A stretch of DNA of 8,250 bases from assembly GCA_016929795.1 (NCBI GenBank), contig JAFGIA010000067.1, positions 1 to 8,250 of the forward strand. Reading direction: 5' to 3'. Position numbers and translations under genes: made by a program. Numbering within the stretch: the first letter of the stretch is position 1; each line of letters opens with the position of its first letter. Of the stretch, positions 1 to 4,364 are shown piece after piece. Source of the stretch: Anaerolineae bacterium. Lineage in GTDB: Bacteria > Chloroflexota > Anaerolineae > JAAYZQ01. The notes under the pieces were generated by a model. It made no database searches. It saw nothing but the letters and a program-made list of their open reading frames with translations, and was not told the origin of the DNA.

Positions 1-168
1 CAGGACGACGGCGCCACGCTGGAGGGCGTGTACAAGGAGACGCTGTGGGGGTACGCGCCCGAGCCGTCGACGGTGGTCGGCACGTTTCGGCTGCGCCGCC
101 CCGTCTATGCGAGTGAGGAAGGCGACTATAACACCTATCTGCCGCTGGTGCTGAAAGCGACGAATTAG
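1..168 (+). CDS. 3' end of a secreted or surface protein with an LPLVLK-type tail
   Basis: Frame 1 is open from the window edge to TAG at 166-168, giving the last 55 residues of a longer protein. The end reads NTYLPLVLKATN. Tails of the form (Y/F)LPLV(L/M)(K/R) close to the C-terminus are common on exported proteins of Chloroflexota; I know this from experience with such genomes, and no function is assigned to the tail here. No catalytic motif is visible in the fragment. Codon use is strongly GC-rich, like the Ro60 operon downstream. An intrinsic terminator lies about 55 bp after the stop, so this gene ends its own transcription unit. The product beyond 'probably exported' cannot be named. 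Confidence 0.75.
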   Translation, partial: QDDGATLEGVYKETLWGYAPEPSTVVGTFRLRRPVYASEEGDYNTYLPLVLKATN

Positions 169-223
169 GCCACTGTATGGTTGTGTGCGGACCTGAATAA
201 GGGACCGCCCCGGGGGTATCCAG

Positions 224-263
224 AACGCCCTGCCGGTTTCCACGGAAACAGGTAGGGCGTTTT
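224..263 (+). terminator. Intrinsic terminator after the first gene
   Basis: AACGCCCT (224-231) pairs with AGGGCGTT (254-261). The helix continues inward through CC/GG and GTTTCC/GGAAAC with two single mismatches and a 2-nt AC loop. T260-T263 forms a short T tract overlapping the stem end. The stem is long and GC-rich and sits between the stop at 168 and the next gene remnants, so it most likely terminates the upstream secreted-protein gene. Confidence 0.85.
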
Positions 264-277
264 GCGATTCCAAAGGT

Positions 278-488
278 ATGTCTATCAGGAAACGTTCTCC
301 AACTCCTTCGCCTCGATGAGGGCGGGTACGTTGCTCGTGCCCTGGGCTATTCTATCTTTACGGAAGCGAATTCGTGGGATGAGCTGAAGCAGGCGATTCG
401 AGATGCGGTGCAGTGTCACTTTGAGGAAGGGGAGCAGCCGGACCTGATTCGCCTGCACGCAGTGCGCGAGGAGGTCGTGCGCGTGTGA
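278..488 (+). pseudogene. HicB-like antitoxin gene, frame broken near its 5' end
   Basis: The phase with codons beginning at positions divisible by 3 encodes DEGGYVARALGYSIFTEANS (from 315) and continues through WDELKQAIRDAV, CHFEEGEQP and IRLHAVREEVVRV to TGA 486-488. This is the signature of small HicB-type antitoxins. No ATG, GTG or TTG occurs in that phase between the stop at 198 and the homology. An ATG at 278 lies in another phase (MSIRKRSP..., stop at 317-319). If one A of the AAA at 290-292 is skipped, that ATG reads MSIRNVLQLLRLDEGGYVAR, as expected for the family. The simplest explanation is a one-base gain in the A run, or an assembly error. The HicA-like gene follows with a 4-bp overlap (GTGTGA), the usual toxin-antitoxin arrangement. 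Confidence 0.6.
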
Positions 489-756
489 GGCTGCCAAGGG
501 ATATCGGCGGCGAGGACCTGGCCGCTCGGCTGACAAGGTACGGCTACGAGGTGACACGCCAGACGGGTAGTCGCATGCGATTGACTACGACAGAGGGTGG
601 AGAGCACCACATCACGGTTCCGCGCCACAAGCCGTTGCGGGTAGGGACGTTGATGAGCAGGTGAGTGCTGAGTCGATTGTGTCTGAGGTGGGTGATCTCG
701 TCGAATTTGACAAGGACGCCTCCAGAGGATATACTATGAGGAGCTATTCAATCTAA
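485..756 (+). pseudogene. HicA-like mRNA interferase gene, truncated and with the catalytic His replaced
   Basis: GTG at 485 opens VRLPRDIGGEDLAARL, then YGYEVTRQTGSRMRLTTTEG and EHHITVPRHKPLRVGTLMSR, with stop at 662-664. This is the HicA fold (dsRBD-like toxin): an RQ.GS(H) strand, then TVP.H..L..GTL. Family members normally have GSH with a catalytic His; here the codon is CGC (Arg, codon 555-557), one transition away from CAC. Family members also continue past GTL with an I(L/V).E(V/A) helix. That continuation, IVSEVGDLVEFDKD, is present from 676 in another phase and stops at 754-756. Removing about 17 nt between ATGAGC and ATTGTG would rejoin the frames as GTLMSIVSEV. TGAG recurs in the inserted stretch, suggesting slippage. 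The toxin is probably inactive. Confidence 0.65.
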
Positions 757-772
757 ATTGTAAGGAGGGCAG

Positions 773-1270
773 ATGCCCTGTAGGAGTCATTACAAACGAG
801 CCGGCAAACGAGGCGGCGAGACAACCAAATCGCGCCACGGCCACGGCTTTTATCGCAGGATCGGCGCCCTGGGAGGCAGACGGACGATGGAGCTGCACGG
901 CGACGAGTACGACGAGGTGCGGCAGCGGGCAGGAGAGAGTACGCGGGACAAGTACGGAAGAGAGCACTATCACGACCTCGCCGCCCGCTCGGCGCAGAAG
1001 AGGCGAGCCAGTAACAGGCTGAGGGACCAATCTATCCAGAACATGCTGGATGACGGGTGGAAGATACCGACGATTATCGGCTTGACGTGGGAAGATTTAC
1101 CAAGGCTGGACAAGTACCTTCAAAACGGATTGGGAGAATATCTGGCACAGGAACGCCCCTCGACGGACGCCGAGCACCTATTCGTGTCACGGTCGGGCAA
1201 GCCGCTGGGGTTGGCGAACACGTATGCGGTGATGAAACGCTTCCGGGAGCGCCAGGGCGCGGGCAATTAG
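773..1270 (+). CDS. KGG-repeat stress-protein-like N-terminus fused to a tyrosine-recombinase-like fragment
   Basis: The start is ATG 773 with a strong Shine-Dalgarno AAGGAGG at 762-768. The product has 165 residues. Residues 9-75 hold imperfect KGG repeats (GKRGGETTKSRHG, HGFYRRIGALGGRRT, YGREHYHDLAARS), the hydrophilic Gly-rich unit of GsiB/Em-type general stress proteins. Residues about 80-100 are a basic linker. Residues about 102-162 read IGLTWEDL, then YLAQ, EHLFVSRSGKPLG and YAVMKRFRER, which resemble the middle of the XerC/D-type catalytic domain (LTWEDL strand, YL helix, HLFVSRRGRPL turn). The protein ends before the HTLRHT box and the catalytic Tyr, so it cannot be an active recombinase. 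It may be a chance fusion after loss of an integrase, or a real small protein with borrowed sequence. The KGG assignment is firmer than the recombinase one. Confidence 0.6.
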   Translation: MPCRSHYKRAGKRGGETTKSRHGHGFYRRIGALGGRRTMELHGDEYDEVRQRAGESTRDKYGREHYHDLAARSAQKRRASNRLRDQSIQNMLDDGWKIPTIIGLTWEDLPRLDKYLQNGLGEYLAQERPSTDAEHLFVSRSGKPLGLANTYAVMKRFRERQGAGN

Positions 1271-1291
1271 TAGTCTGTCAGTTGTGAATTC

Positions 1292-1341
1292 ATAGGTTGC
1301 CATGGGCCGAAAAGCGGCTGAAGCCGCTACTACGAACCTAT
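1292..1341. repeat. REP/MITE-like nested palindrome (about 50 bp)
   Basis: Outer inverted ends ATAGGTT (1292-1298) and AACCTAT (1335-1341) enclose a perfect inner hairpin AGCGGCT-GA-AGCCGCT (1313-1328) flanked by GGCCGAAA and ACTACGAA. The nested layout and lack of coding potential fit a dispersed REP-like or MITE-like element. Only one copy is in this window, so dispersal cannot be shown here. Confidence 0.5.
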
Positions 1342-1408
1342 CAATCGCGCTTGACGCGGTAGTCACTGGCCGGCAGCAGTACGCACTTTTTCTTCTTTGA
1401 TCTGAAAT

Positions 1409-1437
1409 TTGACACGCACTCGGAAGTGTGGTATATT
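1409..1437 (+). promoter_or_regulatory. Sigma70-type promoter for the structured leader and probably the Ubl operon
   Basis: The -35 is TTGACA (1409-1414) and the -10 is TATATT (1432-1437), with a 17-bp spacer. This is the best promoter match in the window. A start near 1444 would transcribe the structured region that ends in the terminator at 1674-1713, and with read-through the ubiquitin-like gene at 1738. The surrounding sequence is AT-rich compared with its neighbours. Confidence 0.75.
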
Positions 1438-1443
1438 ATAAGC

Positions 1444-1713
1444 AGCTAAGCAAGCAAGGGCTTTTTGCCGGGGGGGAGTGCAATCGCCCCGGATGATTGA
1501 GAAGATACGGCGAGGATGGAGACGTTGCGAACAAAACAGGGACAACCGGACAAGTGGATAGTGTGTGACGCTGGGCTGTTTGGCAGTCCAGCACTACACA
1601 GTCTATGGTTCGGCCGTGCTCGCACCCAAGGGCAAGCGATGGCATGATTCAGGAATCGCTTGCCTGATTCCAGGGACGTGAGGGCCGGACCGGTCGAACT
1701 CACGTCCTTTTTT
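1444..1713 (+). ncRNA. Structured leader or independent small RNA, about 270 nt, class unknown
   Basis: The region lies between a strong promoter and a strong terminator and has no credible coding frame. Hairpins read directly: CCGGGG (1468-1473) with CCCCGG (1487-1492); GCTGG (1570-1574) with CCAGC (1588-1592), closed inside by CTG/CAG and extended outside by GTGT/ACAC; GGCAAGCGAT (1631-1640) with ATCGCTTGCC (1655-1664), a perfect 10 bp; then the terminator stem. I see no signature of 6S, SRP, RNase P or tmRNA and no riboswitch I recognise. The Ubl start codon is only 25 nt past the T tract. This could be an attenuator leader controlling the Ubl operon, or a free small RNA with some read-through. 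The 5' end is inferred from the promoter. Confidence 0.55.
1674..1713 (+). terminator. Strong intrinsic terminator or attenuator upstream of the Ubl gene
   Basis: GGACGTGAG (1674-1682) pairs perfectly with CTCACGTCC (1699-1707), followed by six T (1708-1713), then G and four more T. The stem is 9 bp with a 16-nt loop that can pair further (GACCGGTC palindrome). The next gene's ribosome site begins about 10 nt downstream. Its place between promoter and gene suits attenuation as well as simple termination of the leader RNA. Confidence 0.9.
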
Positions 1714-1737
1714 GTTTTCGGGGAAAGGGGGCCCACG

Positions 1738-1971
1738 ATGGTTGAGCAGATGATTCCTTACGAGGAGCGCATGGTCCACGTCCGATTCGAGGGCCAGAGC
1801 TGGAGCCTGGCTTTCAACGTCCTCGATATCGGCGATCTGAGCACCGACCAGGACGTGCGCGGGGCGCTGGCGCGCTACTTGGGCATTCCGGAGCGCCAGC
1901 TTGCACCTTACGTCGTGGACCGGCACGCGAATGGCAACATCACCGTCCGGCCCGAGGCAGTGTTCGGCTAG
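1738..1971 (+). CDS. Ubiquitin-like protein, 77 aa, C-terminal Gly (PRTRC-C-like)
   Basis: The start is ATG 1738 with the purine-rich site AAAGGGGG (1724-1731). Later in-frame ATGs at 1750 and 1771 are possible but have poorer sites. The order is a short N-terminal extension, a beta-hairpin (MVHVRFEGQSWSLAFNVLDI, residues 12-31), a helix after a polar turn (STDQDVRGALARYLG, 35-49), a further helix or strand (ERQLAPYVVDRH, 52-63) and a last strand NITVRPEAVFG ending at the stop. Size, strand-strand-helix-strand order and a terminal Gly fit ubiquitin-like proteins. The arrangement resembles the small Ubl of PRTRC cassettes (protein C), which also sits with ThiF and JAMM partners. The E1-like and JAMM genes are downstream. 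Expected role: adenylated at Gly77 by the E1 and attached to a target or used as a sulfur carrier. Because the protein already ends in Gly, no proteolytic maturation seems needed. The fold is inferred from pattern only. Confidence 0.6.
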   Translation: MVEQMIPYEERMVHVRFEGQSWSLAFNVLDIGDLSTDQDVRGALARYLGIPERQLAPYVVDRHANGNITVRPEAVFG

Positions 1972-1976
1972 GAGAT

Positions 1977-1993
1977 CGCGTGCATCGCGTTTT
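1977..1993 (+). terminator. Weak hairpin plus T4 after the Ubl gene
   Basis: CGCG (1977-1980), loop TGCAT, CGCG (1986-1989), then TTTT. The stem is only 4 bp, so termination would be partial at best. It could set a lower level for the RNAs and Ro60 gene downstream. Confidence 0.25.
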
Positions 1994-2004
1994 CCTCCAT
2001 ACGT

Positions 2005-2141
2005 CCAATCTCGGTCTGCACCCGAACATGGGAAGCTTACAAACTGGGCTCTCCTGAGCTGAGGTCCGACACCTCCCCCATGGCAGGGTTATGCCTAACC
2101 AAGAACAGACGCTGCCCTAACTTGTGCAGGCCGATGATTGG
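2005..2141 (+). ncRNA. Y-like RNA 1 (Ro60-associated), long end-to-end stem
   Basis: The two ends pair: CCAATC (2005-2010) with GATTGG (2136-2141), then T-CGGTCTGCAC (2011-2021) with GTGCAGGCCGA (2124-2134). This gives about 17 bp with one bulged T (2135) and one G-U pair. Above it lie an internal loop (CCGAACAT side and TAACTT side) and a second helix GGGAAGC/GCTGCCC with one mismatch. Inside are CATGGG (2027-2032) with CCCATG (2077-2082), competing with the second helix; hairpin GAGGT-CCGAC-ACCTC (2061-2075), which can also be read as a T-arm-like loop TCCGACA; and GGTTA-TGCC-TAACC (2087-2100) within GGCAG/CTGCC. The motifs GAAGCTTACAAAC on the 5' side and CTAACTTGTGC on the 3' side recur in the next two RNAs. 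The tRNA-like module here is degenerate. No promoter is visible, so it may be processed from the operon transcript. Confidence 0.6.
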
Positions 2142-2169
2142 AGTCTTTGGGTGTTGGCTCGGACCTGGC

Positions 2170-2185
2170 GCCTACGGCCGTAGGC
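2170..2185. repeat. Perfect 16-bp palindrome between RNA 1 and the T-armed element
   Basis: GCCTACGGCCGTAGGC is self-complementary over all 16 bases, and CCTACGG recurs at 2190-2196. It may be an RNA hairpin, or a dimeric protein site in the DNA. Nothing in the sequence decides between these. Confidence 0.4.
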
Positions 2186-2219
2186 AGCTCCTACGGTAAT
2201 AGGCGGCGCAGGCGGTCGA

Positions 2220-2307
2220 GGGATGGCGACCGGCACAATCCATCCCCGGAGTGGTCGTGTGGTGGCAAGGGGCTCCGGCCTCGTAGGTTCGAATCCTACC
2301 CACTCCG
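2220..2307 (+). ncRNA. T-armed mini tRNA-like element preceded by a hairpin
   Basis: An acceptor-like helix of 8 bp, CGGAGTGG (2247-2254) with CCACTCCG (2300-2307), abuts a textbook T-arm: stem GTAGG (2283-2287), loop TTCGAAT (2288-2294), stem CCTAC (2295-2299). Only 28 nt lie between the acceptor 5' strand and the T-arm. They hold one hairpin, GGGGC-TCCG-GCCTC (2269-2282), with a C(UNCG)G-type stable tetraloop. D-arm and anticodon arm are therefore missing or merged, so this is not a normal tRNA. Just upstream GGGATGG (2220-2226) pairs with CCATCCC (2240-2246) and would stack on the acceptor; CGGTCG/CGACCG (2213-2218, 2227-2232) is an alternative. The 3' end is directly followed by the closing stem of Y-like RNA 2. 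Confidence 0.6.
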
Positions 2308-2485
2308 TTTGTCACAAATCCATAGGGCGTACCCTTACCTGAGAAGCGTACATACCCAAGATCCCTGACGTGGATGAGATTCTGGTTCGAGCCCAGACGC
2401 GTGCACTCGGGCACGCGTAGCTCAAAAGGCAGAGCAGGTTGCTAACGGCTTTCCTAACTTGTACGCCCTGTGGGTTTGTGATGAA
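2308..2485 (+). ncRNA. Y-like RNA 2 with a circularly permuted tRNA module
   Basis: CACAAATCCATAGGGCGTAC (2313-2332) pairs along its full 20 nt with 2461-2480 (18 Watson-Crick, 2 G-U). The helix can extend outward to 2308/2485. After an internal loop, GAGAAGC (2341-2347) pairs with GCTTTCC (2448-2454), 6 of 7. The core is tRNA-like but permuted: T-stem TCTGG/CCAGA with loop TTCGAGC (2381-2397), then acceptor 3' strand CGCGTGC (2398-2404), a 6-nt loop ACTCGG, acceptor 5' strand GCACGCG (2411-2417), TA (tRNA positions 8-9), and D-stem GCTC/GAGC with loop AAAAGGCA containing GG (2420-2435). Junction lengths are exactly those of tRNA. Known bacterial Y RNAs carry a tRNA-mimicking module and bind Ro60/Rsr through a long stem; the Ro60-like gene is 285 bp downstream. 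The 5' and 3' ends are inferred from pairing. Confidence 0.75.
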
Positions 2486-2506
2486 GGATGCAGCGCATCT
2501 TATGAT
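2476..2506 (+). promoter_or_regulatory. Possible promoter for Y-like RNA 3
   Basis: The -10 is TATGAT (2501-2506) and the best -35 is TTGTGA (2476-2481) with a long 19-bp spacer. A start near 2513 would coincide with the first paired base of Y-like RNA 3. It overlaps the 3' strand of RNA 2's stem. The match is moderate. Confidence 0.3.
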
Positions 2507-2514
2507 TGAGAATG

Positions 2515-2674
2515 GATCGGGCGTATCCCGATCGGAAGGGCCTACAAACTCATAGAGAAGAGCACCAGATGCTGAGTCTGGAGGTTCCCGGTTCAAGTCC
2601 GGGCGCGGGTGCTCGAGCCCGTGTAGCTCAAGAAGCTTTGACAAGCCCTTTAAACTTGCACGCCCGGTTTTTTT
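2515..2674 (+). ncRNA. Y-like RNA 3 with permuted tRNA module and U-tract end
   Basis: CGGGCGT (2518-2524) pairs with ACGCCCG (2660-2666) and is followed by G and seven T (2668-2674), so the 3' end is well marked. A second helix, GAAGGGC (2535-2541) with GCCCTTT (2645-2651), lies above an internal loop. The core repeats the order of RNA 2: T-arm CCCGG-TTCAAGT-CCGGG (2587-2603), CGCGGGT (2604-2610), 6-nt loop GCTCGA, GCCCGTG (2617-2623, two G-U pairs), TA, GCTC. The D-arm is poor (AAGAAGC, no GG). An extra hairpin CCAGA-TGCTGAG-TCTGG (2565-2581) precedes the T-arm. Competing folds exist: GATCGGG/CCCGATC (2515-2533), GAGCACC/GGTGCTC (2560-2566 with 2608-2614), and CCGGGCG/CGCCCGG (2599-2605 with 2661-2667), the last forming a terminator-like stem. 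Confidence 0.7.
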
Positions 2675-2720
2675 AAGAGCTGGAGGGTGTGTAACCGGCG
2701 CCGGGCTGCACGCGGGCGCA

Positions 2721-2745
2721 CGCCGCCGGACACCGTCCGGCGGCG
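2721..2745 (+). other. 11-bp GC hairpin in the 5' leader of the Ro60-like gene
   Basis: CGCCGCCGGAC (2721-2731), loop ACC, GTCCGGCGGCG (2735-2745) is a perfect helix. It lies just upstream of the ribosome site (AGGAGGAGGAGGA from 2757) and has no T tract. It probably stabilises the mRNA 5' end or separates the mRNA from the Y-like RNAs after processing, rather than terminating transcription. Confidence 0.55.
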
Positions 2746-2770
2746 AAGAACTGCCAGGAGGAGGAGGATC

Positions 2771-4333
2771 ATGAGCATGAATGAGCAGGATCTGCGTCTG
2801 CGGCTGCTGAACACGCTGCTGGCGACGCCACACCGGGACCTGGACAGCGTCTACCCGGTTCACCGAGAGATCCTGGAGCAGGACCCACGCTTTTACGTGC
2901 AGATGGCGGCCTGGTACGCGGACGAGGGCGAGGTGCGCGACCACAAGGAGATGTTTGTGGTGAACCTGTGCCTGAGCGACTTTCCAGGGCACCGTGACGT
3001 GGGCCTGGCGCTGCTGCGCGAGATGCCTCCCTACCAGGTCGGCCGCGTGTTCGACTTTGTGAAGGGTGCGACCCTGCGGCGCCGGGTGAACCAGGATGGG
3101 CAGACCCGGATCATCACGGAGCGGCGGGGCCTGTTCCGCAACGTGCCGCGCTCGATGAAGACCGAGATCACGCGCTATCTGCGCGAGCGCGAGGCGAATG
3201 CGGCGTGGTTCGACAGCACCGTGCTGCAGGCGCGACGGGCGACCAAGCGGCTGTACGCCAGCCTGCACATCGAGCCCTCGGAACGGGCGCAGGCGATCCT
3301 GTTCGACGACGACCCGCTGGCGGACTCGCGGCTGCACGCACTGAAGGCGATCGCCCGGACGCGCGCGCCGGCCGAGCAGGCGCGGGCCATCGTCGAGCAG
3401 CAGATCCCGTACCGGGTGGCGGCTTCGGTGGTCCACCAGATGACGCCGACCGTGCTGGTGGCGCTCATCGACAGGATGAGCCCGCAGGAGGTGATCAACA
3501 ACATGGGCTCGCTCAAGCGGCACGGCGCGCTGGACAACCGCGAGGTGAAGGCGCTGATCGAGGCCAAGCTGGAGCAGGCCCAGACCGACGGCAGGGTGTC
3601 GGCCTACAAGGCGAAGGTTGCCGCCGAGGCCGCAGGCGTACCGGCCGACGTGGCGGCCAAGCTGGACGCGGTGACCGAGGCGCGGGTGCAGGCGAAGGGT
3701 GCGATCGTCCGCTCCACGGCGCTGCTGATCGACAAGAGCGGCTCGATGAGCCAGGCGATCGAGATCGGCAAGCGGCTGGGCGCCATGATCGCCGGCATCT
3801 GCGAGGCGGAGCTGTACGCCTACGCGTTCGACTCGATGCCGTACGAGATCGAGGTGCCCGTCAAGCCGGGCGCGATCGAGAGGCTGCGAGGCAAGCTGTC
3901 CGGGGCACCTGCGGCCGAGGACCGGGCGGTGACACTGGCCGACTGGGAGCGGGCGCTGGCCGGCATCAAGGCCGGCGGCACCACGTCGTGCGGTGTGGCG
4001 GTCGAGATGATGCGCCGCAACGGCCAGGTGGTCGAGCAGATCATCATGGTCACGGACGAGGGGGAGAACGAGAGCCCGCGCTTTGTGGATGCGCTACAGC
4101 ATTACCGCAAGGAGCTGGGGGCCGACCCGCACGTGGTTTTTGTCAAGACACAGGGTGCTGCGAACCGGCTGGAGGGGGATTGCCGGCGGGCCGACATCGC
4201 CTACGACGCCTACGACTTTGCCGGTGACTACTATGCCCTGCCGAACCTGCTGCCGCTGCTGACGCGGCCCAGCAAGCTCGACCTGCTGCTGGATATCATG
4301 GCCTACCCACTGCCGCGGCGCAAGCCGGGGTGA
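2771..4333 (+). CDS. rsr: Ro60/TROVE-like protein with C-terminal VWA domain
   Basis: ATG 2771 follows the purine run AGGAGGAGGAGGA; the open frame upstream to 2687 is Arg-rich, covers the hairpin and is not used. The product has 520 aa, near the usual length of Ro60/Rsr. Residues about 8-230 look like helical HEAT-type repeats with TROVE-style wording (FYVQMAAWYADEGEVRDHKE, NLCLSDFPGHRDVGLALLRE, MPPYQVGRVFDFVKG). Residues about 235-305 are helical and charged. A VWA domain follows with a complete MIDAS: DKSGS at 321-325, GGTTS (Thr 404/405) and VTDEGEN (Asp429). Known role of the family: a ring that binds misfolded RNA ends in its hole and Y RNA on its outer face, aiding RNA decay or quality control, in bacteria with partners such as PNPase. 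The Y-like RNAs directly upstream support the call. The DIP1984 gene follows after 31 bp. It could be a TROVE-related VWA family distinct from classical Rsr, so the symbol is tentative. Confidence 0.75.
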   Translation: MSMNEQDLRLRLLNTLLATPHRDLDSVYPVHREILEQDPRFYVQMAAWYADEGEVRDHKEMFVVNLCLSDFPGHRDVGLALLREMPPYQVGRVFDFVKGATLRRRVNQDGQTRIITERRGLFRNVPRSMKTEITRYLREREANAAWFDSTVLQARRATKRLYASLHIEPSERAQAILFDDDPLADSRLHALKAIARTRAPAEQARAIVEQQIPYRVAASVVHQMTPTVLVALIDRMSPQEVINNMGSLKRHGALDNREVKALIEAKLEQAQTDGRVSAYKAKVAAEAAGVPADVAAKLDAVTEARVQAKGAIVRSTALLIDKSGSMSQAIEIGKRLGAMIAGICEAELYAYAFDSMPYEIEVPVKPGAIERLRGKLSGAPAAEDRAVTLADWERALAGIKAGGTTSCGVAVEMMRRNGQVVEQIIMVTDEGENESPRFVDALQHYRKELGADPHVVFVKTQGAANRLEGDCRRADIAYDAYDFAGDYYALPNLLPLLTRPSKLDLLLDIMAYPLPRRKPG

Positions 4334-4364
4334 TGCGGCGGGTACGCGTAACAGGAGGTGCAAT

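Noticed and set aside
1444..1713. Leader RNA as 6S, SRP, RNase P or tmRNA
   Set aside because: None of the sequence signatures I know for these RNAs (SRP GGAA apical loop, RNase P GAGGAAAGUC core, tmRNA tRNA-like ends, 6S single long bubbled helix) could be found.
1660..1737. ATG at 1660 as the start of the Ubl
   Set aside because: It would place the terminator stem and its T tract inside the coding region and add a non-Ubl N-terminus.
2138..2368. Small plus-strand frame of 76 codons, and its minus-strand counterpart 2172-2414
   Set aside because: They cross the acceptor and T-arm pairs of the T-armed element and the closing stem of RNA 2. RNA pairing explains the sequence better than coding.
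2560..2614. Reading the RNA 3 core as a genuine tRNA gene
   Set aside because: There is no D-arm, no U33 in the anticodon-like loop (TGCTGAG), three unpaired bases CGC before the acceptor 3' strand, and no CCA. A tRNA-like module fits better.
2312..3523. Long open frame on the minus strand (403 codons) across the RNA region and the 5' part of the Ro60-like gene
   Set aside because: It is antisense to a well-supported gene, Arg/His/Pro-rich in the way of GC-rich shadow frames, and its upstream part runs through paired RNA elements. No domain is recognisable.
3205..4227. Open frame of 340 codons in another phase inside the Ro60-like gene
   Set aside because: Gly/Arg/Ala-rich shadow translation without motifs; the true frame has TROVE-like and MIDAS motifs.
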